The notes: generated from the letters alone by a model not told the origin. A stretch of 18,037 nucleotides of DNA from an uncultured Oscillospiraceae bacterium (GCA_905233785.1 CAJOCV010000015.1:1-18037); one strand, 5' to 3'; counted from the first letter of the stretch, positions 1 to 5,162 are shown. Numbers and translations: made by a program.

Positions 1-33
1 CTTTTTTGCATTTTTCTCAGTTTTTCCGCCCGC

Positions 34-72
34 AGAAATGCCCCGGCCTCTCTTTAGGCTCGGGGCATTTCT
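34..72 (-). terminator. Hairpin, probable terminator of the SASP gene before the island inserted
   Basis: A perfect 12-bp inverted repeat (AGAAATGCCCCG at 34-45, CGGGGCATTTCT at 61-72) encloses a further 4-bp stem (GCCT/AGGC) with one bulged base. Read on the - strand, the GC-rich stem ends in ATTTCT, which fits a rho-independent terminator. There is no U-tract on the + strand. The right-hand arm GGGGCATTTCT recurs exactly at 4903-4913, inside the SASP reading frame. I infer that this hairpin once lay just downstream of that gene and was separated from it by the island. Confidence 0.5.
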
Positions 73-95
73 CATGGGGGCTTATCTTAATGACA

Positions 96-112
96 TTACT
101 CACGGTGAGACA
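96..112 (+). repeat. Palindromic spacer repeat copy R1 (degenerate left arm)
   Basis: The right arm GTGAGACA (105-112) is intact. The left arm is TTACTCAC instead of TGTCTCAC (two mismatches). It is followed by CGTTTTTC, close to the AGTTTTC that follows copy R2. This copy opens the array and ends 14 bp upstream of the -35 box of the leader promoter, so it could also serve as a regulator-binding site for that promoter. Confidence 0.75.
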
Positions 113-126
113 CGTTTTTCGACAGA

Positions 127-155
127 TTGATATGGAGTTGTCGGTGTGGTATAAT
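127..155 (+). promoter_or_regulatory. Near-consensus sigma-70/sigma-A promoter leading the array
   Basis: A -35 box TTGATA (127-132) is separated by exactly 17 bp from a perfect -10 box TATAAT (150-155). A TG one base before the -10 box makes it an extended -10. Transcription would start near 162, about 30 bp before the first gene. It is the only strong promoter I can see for the + strand genes, so it may drive the first four genes and possibly the whole array. Confidence 0.75.
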
Positions 156-193
156 CGGGACAACAAATCGGGAGTTGACGAGAGGAAATCCTT

Positions 194-829
194 ATGGGAA
201 AAAAACTTGAACACACCATGAAATCCTATATAAAAATCTTCTTTATTGGTATTTTGATTGGTTGTATTTGCAGGTTATTGGATTACTTCCCAGCAGATAC
301 ATTATGGAGTTTTTCATCAATTCAAACATTACTTGGATTTTGGATTATTACAAATACTGTCATTGTATTGTTGAGTTCATCGAATGTATGTGCGGGAATT
401 AGCTCATTTTTATATATGTTTGGAATGACATTGAGCTTTTATGGCTTACAAGCGATATTAGGTCTATTCATCCCCATGTTTTCCGGCGGATTCCGAACCT
501 CTTTATTTGTGATGTATACTGTCCTTTCTATCCCTTGCGGGATAGCGGCTTTCATTCTGTATTATTGGAATAAGGACAATGTTTTTAATTCCGTATTATA
601 CTCTTTGCCGATAGGAGCTTTGGCTGCGGAAACAATAGCTATCTCGGTATATCTATCAAAATATCATACTTTCCTGTTGCAGTTATTGATGAATAGTGTG
701 GGGATTATCGTTTTTGGAATACTGTTTTTTAGGAGAGCAAAAAGCAAAGCAATCTTTGCAGTTTCCTTAATATTGAGTACCTTGCTGTTTTATTTTGTTT
801 TATATCACAGAGAGATATCAATGTGGTAA
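194..829 (+). CDS. Polytopic membrane protein of unknown function, first gene of the array
   Basis: The 211-aa product is very hydrophobic, with about seven predicted membrane segments (roughly residues 13-32, 43-60, 66-90, 101-124, 133-152, 158-177 and 183-204). The short loops carry few charges. I do not recognise a catalytic motif. It resembles small uncharacterised Clostridia membrane families (DUF6518-like proteins come to mind), but I cannot confirm that. The start at 194 has an AGAGGA ribosome binding site at 181-186. The in-frame ATG at 218 (MKSYIK) would also give a complete protein beginning just before the first membrane segment. The gene is strongly AT-rich compared with the host genes to the right. 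It sits directly behind the leader promoter, in the position likely to be transcribed best. No function can be assigned from the sequence. Confidence 0.75.
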   Translation: MGKKLEHTMKSYIKIFFIGILIGCICRLLDYFPADTLWSFSSIQTLLGFWIITNTVIVLLSSSNVCAGISSFLYMFGMTLSFYGLQAILGLFIPMFSGGFRTSLFVMYTVLSIPCGIAAFILYYWNKDNVFNSVLYSLPIGALAAETIAISVYLSKYHTFLLQLLMNSVGIIVFGILFFRRAKSKAIFAVSLILSTLLFYFVLYHREISMW

Positions 830-831
830 TT

Positions 832-847
832 CTGATTTGCAAATCAG
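832..847. repeat. 16-bp perfect palindrome between genes
   Basis: CTGATTTGCAAATCAG is a perfect palindrome placed 3 bp after the stop codon of the membrane protein gene and 20 bp before the next gene. Its sequence is unrelated to the TGTCTCAC repeat. It has no loop and no T-tract, so it is not a good terminator. It may be a protein-binding or recombination site, or chance. Confidence 0.5.
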
Positions 848-866
848 CGTTTGCAGGGGAGAATAC

Positions 867-1300
867 ATGATGCTTACTTTGGTCAAGCCGGCTTTTGATG
901 CTTTGTGGTTCAGAGAAAAACTGATGGCAGATGAAGAGACCATGTCTTATAACGCCAGGTGGGGCGGCACGATCCCATTTCCCGAGGATGCGTGGGAATC
1001 GATCGGTATTATCGTTATCTGATGAATCCGGAGAACGAATATGTCGGAGAAATTGCATATCACTATGATAAACTCCGGGATATTTACATCTGTGATGTTA
1101 TTGTTCTCGCGCAATATCGTAATCGCGGATACGGAACGGATGCACTGCAACAATTATGCACAGCTGCAAAAAATAATGGCATTCCTGTGCTTCATGATGA
1201 TATTGCAGCCGATAATCCATCTTTTAAACTGTTTTTGAAGAACGGATTCGATATCGAGTATCAGAACGAAGAAGTCGTGATGGTGAAAAGAAATCTATAA
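867..1300 (+). pseudogene. GNAT family N-acetyltransferase, frame broken near 996-1001
   Basis: The frame from ATG 867 (tandem ATG at 870; AGGGGAG site at 854-861) encodes a GNAT-like N-terminus (LTLVKPAFDALWF, then GGTIPFPEDAW) and stops at 1022. The matching C-terminal part continues in a different frame from about 1001 (DRYYRYLMNPENEYVGEIAYHYD) to the stop at 1300. That part includes the acetyl-CoA-binding motif RNRGYG in strand-4/helix-3 context and the family's FLKNGF segment. Both halves are needed for a normal protein of about 150 aa. From memory, relatives carry roughly 15 more residues, with several Trp and Tyr, at the break, so I infer a small deletion not divisible by three rather than a single-base slip. 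The gene is probably inactive. The C-terminal half has an internal ATG at 959, but that product would have a nonsense N-terminus. Confidence 0.8.
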
Positions 1301-1328
1301 CTTCCAGTTTGTCGAGGTAGGTGGAACG

Positions 1329-1784
1329 ATGTTAGAGTATCATAAAACTACGGAAGCCGAGAAATATATCATCAGCGAGTGGAAGTATGAGGGAGAATAC
1401 GCCCTCTATAACAAGGCTTCTTATGAAGAGGACAAGAGAACTGGACGGGGCTTTGCCAACGCGAAAAGCAACTTCTTTTCCTTTGTTGACGGGGAGAAGC
1501 TGGTCGGCTTCACAAATCTTGTGGAAGAGGAAAAAGAGGTCTTTGTCGGCATAGGAGCCAATCCGGCGTATTGCAATCAAGGCTACGGACAGAGAATGCT
1601 GCAACAGACCTATGAGCTTTCCAAGTTGCTGTTCCCGGACAAGCCGCTGTATCTGGAAGTGAGAACCTGGAATAAGCGGGCTGTCAGATGCTATGAAAAA
1701 GCTGGCTTTCGTATCGATGGAGAGCCATTCAAGGAAACAACGCCCATTGGTGAAGGCATTTTCTATCGGATGGTAAAAGAGTAA
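1329..1784 (+). CDS. GNAT family N-acetyltransferase
   Basis: The 151-aa product has the layout of a cytosolic Gcn5-related acetyltransferase, which moves an acetyl group from acetyl-CoA to an amine. A beta-4 strand (VFVGIGANPAY, residues 71-81) leads into the acetyl-CoA pyrophosphate-binding loop NQGYGQRM (83-90). A later beta strand (LYLEVRTWNKRAVRCYEKAGF) is typical of motif B. The first position of the usual Q/R-x-x-G-x-G/A signature is Cys82, a small departure. The substrate cannot be predicted. An AGGTGG ribosome binding site precedes the ATG. The gene lies 28 bp after the broken GNAT and 10 bp before the MazG-like gene, so the three probably share a transcript. Two adjacent, dissimilar GNATs suggest accumulation of separate cassettes, not a tandem duplication. 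Confidence 0.88.
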   Translation: MLEYHKTTEAEKYIISEWKYEGEYALYNKASYEEDKRTGRGFANAKSNFFSFVDGEKLVGFTNLVEEEKEVFVGIGANPAYCNQGYGQRMLQQTYELSKLLFPDKPLYLEVRTWNKRAVRCYEKAGFRIDGEPFKETTPIGEGIFYRMVKE

Positions 1785-1794
1785 GAAAGACGAA

Positions 1795-2139
1795 ATGAGT
1801 GAGGATATTGCAATGGATGACTTCGGAATCAATGAAATGCTTGAAATGCAGAAGGCTTTGCAGGAAAAGTATAAAGATAAATGGAAGCCGATCTGTCCCG
1901 ACCGAGGAAAGGATCAGTTATTATGGATGATCGGTGAAATCGGTGAAGTAATTGATATCGTAAAAAAGCATGGCGGCGAGAAAGCAAGCCAAGAAGCGCC
2001 ATTGCGAGAGCATCTCATTGAAGAATTGGCAGACGTCCTTATGTATTATAACGACATTCTTCTTTGCTACGGGATTTCGGCAGAGGAATTGAAACAGTCG
2101 TTTATTGGAAAGTTTGAAAAGAATATGAGCCGGTGGTAA
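1795..2139 (+). CDS. MazG-like nucleotide pyrophosphohydrolase
   Basis: The 114-aa product carries the all-alpha NTP pyrophosphatase signature: E48-x-x-E51 in GEIGEVIDIV, followed by E77-x-x-D80 in EELADVLMYY. These acidic residues bind Mg2+ in MazG, dUTPase-2 and related enzymes. Such proteins hydrolyse (d)NTPs to monophosphates and pyrophosphate, often as house-cleaning enzymes for damaged nucleotides. The specificity here is unknown. The length suits a single-domain MazG-like protein, about half of E. coli MazG. The start is uncertain. ATG 1795 has only a weak purine-rich site, while the in-frame ATG at 1813 (MDDFGIN) has GAGG at 1801-1804 with ideal spacing and loses only six residues. 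The gene lies 10 bp after the GNAT gene and is followed 11 bp after its stop by the extended repeat R2. Confidence 0.85.
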   Translation: MSEDIAMDDFGINEMLEMQKALQEKYKDKWKPICPDRGKDQLLWMIGEIGEVIDIVKKHGGEKASQEAPLREHLIEELADVLMYYNDILLCYGISAEELKQSFIGKFEKNMSRW

Positions 2140-2150
2140 ATCCCAGATCA

Positions 2151-2183
2151 CCTGGAAATGTGTCTCACGGTGAGACAAGTTTT
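2151..2183 (+). repeat. Palindromic spacer repeat copy R2 (extended)
   Basis: The core TGTCTCACGGTGAGACA (2161-2177) has 8-bp arms around one central base. The left flank CCTGGAAATG (2151-2160) reappears inverted beside copy R4, and the right flank AGTTTT (2178-2183) reappears directly beside copy R3. R2 therefore shares a different side with each of the other intact copies. It lies between the MazG-like and YdcF-like genes. Confidence 0.9.
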
Positions 2184-2250
2184 CAATAAGCCAGTAGAGA
2201 CAAGATTTACGGACAACAATCGGTGTTCGGTAAAGGAATGATGGTGGCAT

Positions 2251-2856
2251 ATGTTGGTATCTACATTGACACGAGAAAAACTGAACGAAGATATTATAGA
2301 CAGAGTGTTGTTTGAAGGGCTGGAAGATACAGGCGAAAACGCAGATTGCGTTATTGTATTAGGAAGCATGAAAGCATCCGCATACAGAGTTCCAGTCGCG
2401 GTAAGAATATATCAATGCCATCGTGCCGACAAAATTATTATGTGCGGAGGGAAAGTAAGGGACTTTTCGGAAGGAGCAATGTGTGAGTCACAGCATATGC
2501 GAATTTGCGCAGAGACTCTTGGCGTAGAAAGCACAGATATTTTAGTTGATGAGCACTCAATGAACACGGTGGAAAACATACTTGAAGCACTGGTGCTTCT
2601 GCAACGAAACTTTGGACTGAATCGTATTCATAGAGTGGTTTTAGTTACTACTTCGTATCACATGAGAAGAAGCCTATGTATAGCGCAGTATTTGTTTCCA
2701 AATCATATTAAAGTAATTCCTTGTCCTGCAGACGATACAAATACAAGAAGAGATAATTGGATGAATAATGATAAAGGGAGAAACAGGGTACTTAACGAGA
2801 TGGAGAAAATCATCGGATCAGTTAAGGACGGACTATTTCCGGATTTTGAGGTATAA
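2251..2856 (+). CDS. YdcF/SanA-like DUF218 (ElyC) domain protein
   Basis: The 201-aa product has the DUF218 fold markers in order: DCVIVLGS (residues 32-39), a GG pair at 66-67 (IIMCGGKV), the acidic motif EHSMNTVEN (101-109), and LVTTSYHMRRS (131-141). Family members such as E. coli YdcF, SanA and ElyC have a Rossmann-like fold. Some act in cell-envelope maintenance, and YdcF was reported to bind S-adenosylmethionine. No enzymatic reaction is established for this type. There is no signal peptide or membrane anchor, so it is probably cytosolic. AAAGGA at 2232-2237 is a somewhat distant ribosome binding site for ATG 2251. The nearby ATGs at 2238 and 2241 are out of frame. The gene is exactly bounded by repeats R2 and R3, with only 3 bp between its stop codon and R3, so it is the clearest single-gene cassette in the array. 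Confidence 0.85.
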   Translation: MLVSTLTREKLNEDIIDRVLFEGLEDTGENADCVIVLGSMKASAYRVPVAVRIYQCHRADKIIMCGGKVRDFSEGAMCESQHMRICAETLGVESTDILVDEHSMNTVENILEALVLLQRNFGLNRIHRVVLVTTSYHMRRSLCIAQYLFPNHIKVIPCPADDTNTRRDNWMNNDKGRNRVLNEMEKIIGSVKDGLFPDFEV

Positions 2857-2858
2857 CT

Positions 2859-2882
2859 GTGTCTCACAGTGAGACAAGTTTT
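2859..2882 (+). repeat. Palindromic spacer repeat copy R3
   Basis: The core TGTCTCACAGTGAGACA (2860-2876) differs from R2 only at the central base. The base before it and the six bases after it (AGTTTT) match R2 as well, giving 23 of 24 identical positions. The repeat ends one base before the GAGGA ribosome binding site of the SRAP gene, so it forms part of that gene's leader. Confidence 0.9.
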
Positions 2883-2893
2883 GAGGATAAAAA

Positions 2894-3469
2894 ATGTGCG
2901 GCAGATACTACTTTTCCCGCATCAGCGAGGATGAAAAGCTCGATGCGGTCAACAAGTACATGGAGAAGAACTATCCGGGAGAGTATAAGACCGGCGAGAT
3001 TTTTCCCGGTGATATTGTCCCGGCGGTCATTGATAGAAAGGGCAAGCTCGTCGCTGTCCCGGCTGGCTTCGGCTTTCCGGGCTACCAGGATAACAAGCTG
3101 ATTATCAACGCTCGCTCGGAGACGGCGGCAGAGAAGAAAACCTTTGCCGACTGTCTCCGGGATCGGCGGGTGATCCTCCCGGCCTCCGGCTTTTATGAGT
3201 GGAGCCATCACGACAGGGAAAAGACCAAATACCAGTTTACCGTGGACGCCATGCGGACGATTTACCTTTGCGGGATCTACAAGCTCGTTGACGGAGCCTA
3301 TCGTTTTGTGATCCTCACGCGCCCGGCCAACGAGTCCATGATCGAGATCCATGATCGTATGCCGGTGATTGTCGGGGAAAAGGAAGTCCGTCCTTATCTG
3401 ACGGATCGGGATGCAGCCGCTGAAATCATTGCCACGGCGTCGCCCACGCTTGCGAGAAAGCCCGCATAA
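2894..3469 (+). CDS. SRAP-domain protein (YedK/HMCES-like abasic-site crosslinking protein)
   Basis: The 191-aa product begins MCGRYYF, the hallmark of the SOS-response-associated peptidase (SRAP) family. After removal of Met1, Cys2 becomes N-terminal and can crosslink covalently to abasic sites in single-stranded DNA. The other active-site positions are visible: Asn72 in NARSE, Glu102 in GFYEW and His153 in IHDRMP, matching the Cys2/Asn/Glu/His set known from E. coli YedK and human HMCES. The length is slightly below the usual 220 aa. The start is fixed by the need for Cys2 and by GAGGA at 2883-2887. The gene is visibly richer in G and C than the genes on both sides, which suggests a separate origin within the island. 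It is followed 15 bp later by a 59-aa gene. Both lie in the R3-R4 segment. Confidence 0.93.
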   Translation: MCGRYYFSRISEDEKLDAVNKYMEKNYPGEYKTGEIFPGDIVPAVIDRKGKLVAVPAGFGFPGYQDNKLIINARSETAAEKKTFADCLRDRRVILPASGFYEWSHHDREKTKYQFTVDAMRTIYLCGIYKLVDGAYRFVILTRPANESMIEIHDRMPVIVGEKEVRPYLTDRDAAAEIIATASPTLARKPA

Positions 3470-3484
3470 GAAAGAGAGAGAAAT

Positions 3485-3664
3485 ATGGACGTGAATATAG
3501 AAAACTCCTCATGGGACAATCTGACCTATGCGGAGAAGAACAAGCAGTTATTCTTAAAGCAGAAACAGACTCTTGAAATGTTCCTGGAGCGTGGAGCGAT
3601 TAGTAAAGCCCAGCATGATAAAAGCCTCCATGATCTGATAGAGAAGATGAGGATAGAGGTGTAG
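3485..3664 (+). CDS. Small conserved-looking helical protein next to SRAP (59 aa)
   Basis: The gene encodes 59 residues from ATG 3485 to TAG 3662-3664, with an AGAGAGAGA purine run just upstream as ribosome binding site. The sequence is rich in Lys, Glu and Gln and has no Cys (it contains YAEKNKQLFLKQKQTLEMF). It looks like two amphipathic helices linked by GAISKAQHDKS. I recall similar short ORFs downstream of SRAP genes in Clostridia mobile elements, but cannot verify that here. No enzyme motif is present. The position, 15 bp after the SRAP stop and 5 bp before the next start, supports a real translated gene and suggests it is co-transcribed with SRAP and might assist it. The function is unknown. 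Confidence 0.72.
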   Translation: MDVNIENSSWDNLTYAEKNKQLFLKQKQTLEMFLERGAISKAQHDKSLHDLIEKMRIEV

Positions 3665-3669
3665 ATGAA

Positions 3670-4635
3670 GTGAGACGGCTTTTATGCAGTATTATAGCAG
3701 TAGTTTTTCTCTTGTCTTTATCTTCTTGTGCGTCAGAGGAATGCAAAGAAGACAAAATAGTGAGTGAACCAGAATCTCCCGTCGTGATCATAGAGTCCGA
3801 GAAATCGTCAGAGCCGCCCGCAACGCCTCCAGTTGTAACCTTGCCAGAGCAGGTTGACACCCTTGAGACGCACGAAATTGTACCTTCGGACGATGAACTT
3901 GTCTGTGTGATAGACTACATTCCAACTATCTATATTGAACTACGATATGCTGCTCCAAACAACTTTACGGGAAAGACGATATATGACTTTACAGACGCCT
4001 GGCTACGCTTTGGCACAGTAAAAAAGCTAATGGCAGTTCAAAGCACCCTGATTGCAAATGGGTACAGTTTAAAAATATGGGATGCATATCGGCCGAGCAG
4101 CACGCAGTTTAAGTTATGGGATGTTGTCCCAGATGCAACCTATGTCGCAAATCCATACACTGGCCATTCCTCTCATTCAAATGGGGGTACTATTGATATT
4201 ACGTTGGTACATCAAGACGGAACATGTATTGAAATGCCAACGGACTTTGATGACTTTTCTCTCCTTGCTGACAGAGACTACAACGATGTCTCAGAAACAG
4301 CAAGACAGAATGCACAACTATTAGAACAGACAATGGAGGCTGCAGGTTTTATCGGCTATATGGGTGAATGGTGGCATTTCTCGGACTGTGAGCCATATCC
4401 CTATGAGGACTTGGAAAATCTCTCTTTTTCTTTGAACAGACAGAGCTTGTTCCAACCGGATTGCGAGGAATATATCTCTTTGCGTGCAGCACCAGATTAC
4501 GAGGCAGATGTGCTTTCTCACGTTCCGCGCGGAACGTATTTTAATATTTTAGGCTGGAACGGGGAATTTGCTCGGATCGAGTTTCAAGATCAACAGGGCT
4601 ATGTTTCAACAGACTATATTCAGCCGATACCGTAA
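3670..4635 (+). CDS. VanX-like D-Ala-D-Ala dipeptidase (peptidase M15D) lipoprotein with C-terminal SH3 domain
   Basis: The 321-aa product starts at GTG 3670, with GAGG at 3656-3659 and no in-frame ATG nearby. A lipoprotein signal peptide ends at the lipobox LSSC (Cys20). Residues about 21-75 are a low-complexity Pro/Glu/Ser linker. Residues about 78-245 form the M15 zinc peptidase domain: Arg141 in WDAYRP, zinc ligands His169 and Asp176 in the SSH...TID motif, the catalytic Glu233 and zinc ligand His236 in GEWWHF. This pattern fits D-Ala-D-Ala dipeptidases such as VanX and DdpX. A bacterial SH3 domain (about 265-320) probably binds peptidoglycan. The protein should sit outside the membrane and act on wall fragments. 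VanX itself is cytosolic, so an exported form more likely recycles or remodels the wall than confers vancomycin resistance. No vanH, vanA or vanRS is nearby. It is the last gene before R4 and the terminator. Confidence 0.87.
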   Translation: MRRLLCSIIAVVFLLSLSSCASEECKEDKIVSEPESPVVIIESEKSSEPPATPPVVTLPEQVDTLETHEIVPSDDELVCVIDYIPTIYIELRYAAPNNFTGKTIYDFTDAWLRFGTVKKLMAVQSTLIANGYSLKIWDAYRPSSTQFKLWDVVPDATYVANPYTGHSSHSNGGTIDITLVHQDGTCIEMPTDFDDFSLLADRDYNDVSETARQNAQLLEQTMEAAGFIGYMGEWWHFSDCEPYPYEDLENLSFSLNRQSLFQPDCEEYISLRAAPDYEADVLSHVPRGTYFNILGWNGEFARIEFQDQQGYVSTDYIQPIP

Positions 4636-4656
4636 ATGCTATCCGTTGATATATTG

Positions 4657-4683
4657 TGTCTCACGGTGAGACACATTTCCAGG
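4657..4683 (-). repeat. Palindromic spacer repeat copy R4, inverted relative to R2
   Basis: The core TGTCTCACGGTGAGACA (4657-4673) is identical to R2. Its right flank CATTTCCAGG (4674-4683) is the exact reverse complement of the left flank of R2 (2151-2160). R2 and R4 are thus 27-bp inverted repeats, identical except for the central base, enclosing the YdcF, SRAP and M15 genes. Confidence 0.9.
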
Positions 4684-4687
4684 GCAA

Positions 4688-4734
4688 CAAAAAAGGCCGC
4701 TTTCACGATCTCTTGAACGTGGAAACGGCCTTTC
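4688..4734. terminator. Bidirectional rho-independent terminator at the end of the array
   Basis: GGCCGCTTTCACG (4695-4707) pairs with CGTGGAAACGGCC (4718-4730) with two non-Watson-Crick positions and a 10-base loop. It is flanked by a run of A on the left and TTTCTT on the right. It would stop + strand transcription leaving the array, and could also stop - strand transcription coming from the SASP side. Confidence 0.85.
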
Positions 4735-4758
4735 TTGGTTATATTCGGTTTTATTAGG

Positions 4759-5079
4759 TCAGACTGAAATACTGAATATGTAATTCACGTCTATTTCGTG
4801 GCTGTCGGAGATCCTTGAAGCTCTCCGGAATGATAATGTTCGCATGGGACAGTTACTCCGTGTCATGTGACCCGAAAGACCGTCAATGCTCGAATTTCGT
4901 GTGGGGCATTTCTTTTTGACCATCTGGCCGCCGACAGAACCGGCCTGGCGGCTGGTAAGCTCGCCGTTGTAACCGTTCTTCAGGTTAACGCCGACTTCAG
5001 CGGCCGCTTCCATCTTGAACTTATCCATCGCCTCACGGGCAGCGGGGTTCACAAGATGATTGCTGGTATTCGTAGACAT
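4759..5079 (-). CDS. Alpha/beta-type small acid-soluble spore protein with a replaced C-terminus
   Basis: Alpha/beta SASPs coat and protect DNA in the dormant spore. Residues 1-56 are a clear family match: EAMDKFKMEAAAEVGVNL, then NGYNGELTSRQAGSVGGQMV with the conserved germination-protease (GPR) region around EVGVNL. The start at 5079 has AAAAGGAG ten bases upstream. A longer frame runs upstream to 5262 but has no family similarity. After KK (residue 56) the family normally ends within about 10-14 residues (a MIE- or MIA-type helix tail). Here about 50 unrelated residues follow to a stop at 4759. The switch coincides with GGGGCATTTCT at 4903-4913, shared with 62-72. I infer that the island replaced the 3' end and that its DNA supplies the tail. 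If the left and right copies were rejoined the frame would instead stop at 17-19, giving a 73-aa protein. Whether the altered protein still works is unclear. Confidence 0.8.
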   Translation of the reverse strand: MSTNTSNHLVNPAAREAMDKFKMEAAAEVGVNLKNGYNGELTSRQAGSVGGQMVKKKCPTRNSSIDGLSGHMTRSNCPMRTLSFRRASRISDSHEIDVNYIFSISV

Positions 5080-5101
5080 TCTTTGCATCTCCTTTTCGTC
5101 A

Positions 5102-5130
5102 GATTGGGACGGACCTTCGCCGTCCCAATC
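5102..5130 (-). other. 5' leader stem-loop of the SASP gene
   Basis: GATTGGGACGG (5102-5112) and CCGTCCCAATC (5120-5130) form a perfect 11-bp stem with a 7-base loop. It lies between the candidate promoter and the ribosome binding site, with no T-tract after it on the - strand. It is more likely an mRNA-stabilising leader hairpin than a terminator. Confidence 0.55.
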
Positions 5131-5162
5131 CTTCGGATTAGCACGCCGCTTCCGTCCGCACT

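Larger units (their letters stand above)
62..4913. mobile_element. Accessory gene island / cassette-like array inserted at the 3' end of a SASP gene
   Basis: All genes inside run on the + strand, while everything to the right runs on the - strand. Base composition changes sharply: mostly AT-rich here, GC-rich beyond about 4900. The contents are typical accessory genes (two GNATs, a MazG-like protein, YdcF, SRAP, a peptidase). The 11-bp sequence GGGGCATTTCT lies at both edges (62-72 and 4903-4913) as a direct repeat and could be an attachment-site core or a target duplication. The right copy falls inside the SASP frame exactly where that protein stops resembling its family. No integrase, transposase or resolvase gene is visible, so any movement would need enzymes supplied from elsewhere. 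The boundaries are inferred from one short repeat and could be off, or the 11-bp match could be chance. Confidence 0.5.

Noticed and set aside
2161..2177. The palindrome as a rho-independent terminator
   Set aside because: The 8-bp arms are separated by a single base, which cannot form a good hairpin loop, and no reliable U-tract follows all copies. The true terminator after the array is at 4688-4734.
3670..4635. A vancomycin-resistance operon
   Set aside because: Only a VanX-like domain is present, in an exported lipoprotein form. No vanH, ligase, or vanR/vanS genes occur.
96..4683. The four palindromic repeats as a CRISPR array
   Set aside because: Copies are 0.7-2 kb apart with whole genes between them, and no cas genes are present. 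CRISPR spacers are about 30-40 bp.
96..4683. The repeats as classical integron attC sites
   Set aside because: There are no GTTRRRY/RYYYAAC core boxes with two paired inner boxes, no intI gene, and the symmetric 17-bp core is far shorter than an attC site.
4759..4902. C-terminus of a serine recombinase on the - strand
   Set aside because: The ending HEIDVNYIFSISV is faintly reminiscent, but no frame shows a sustained recombinase match, so it is left as unrecognised DNA.
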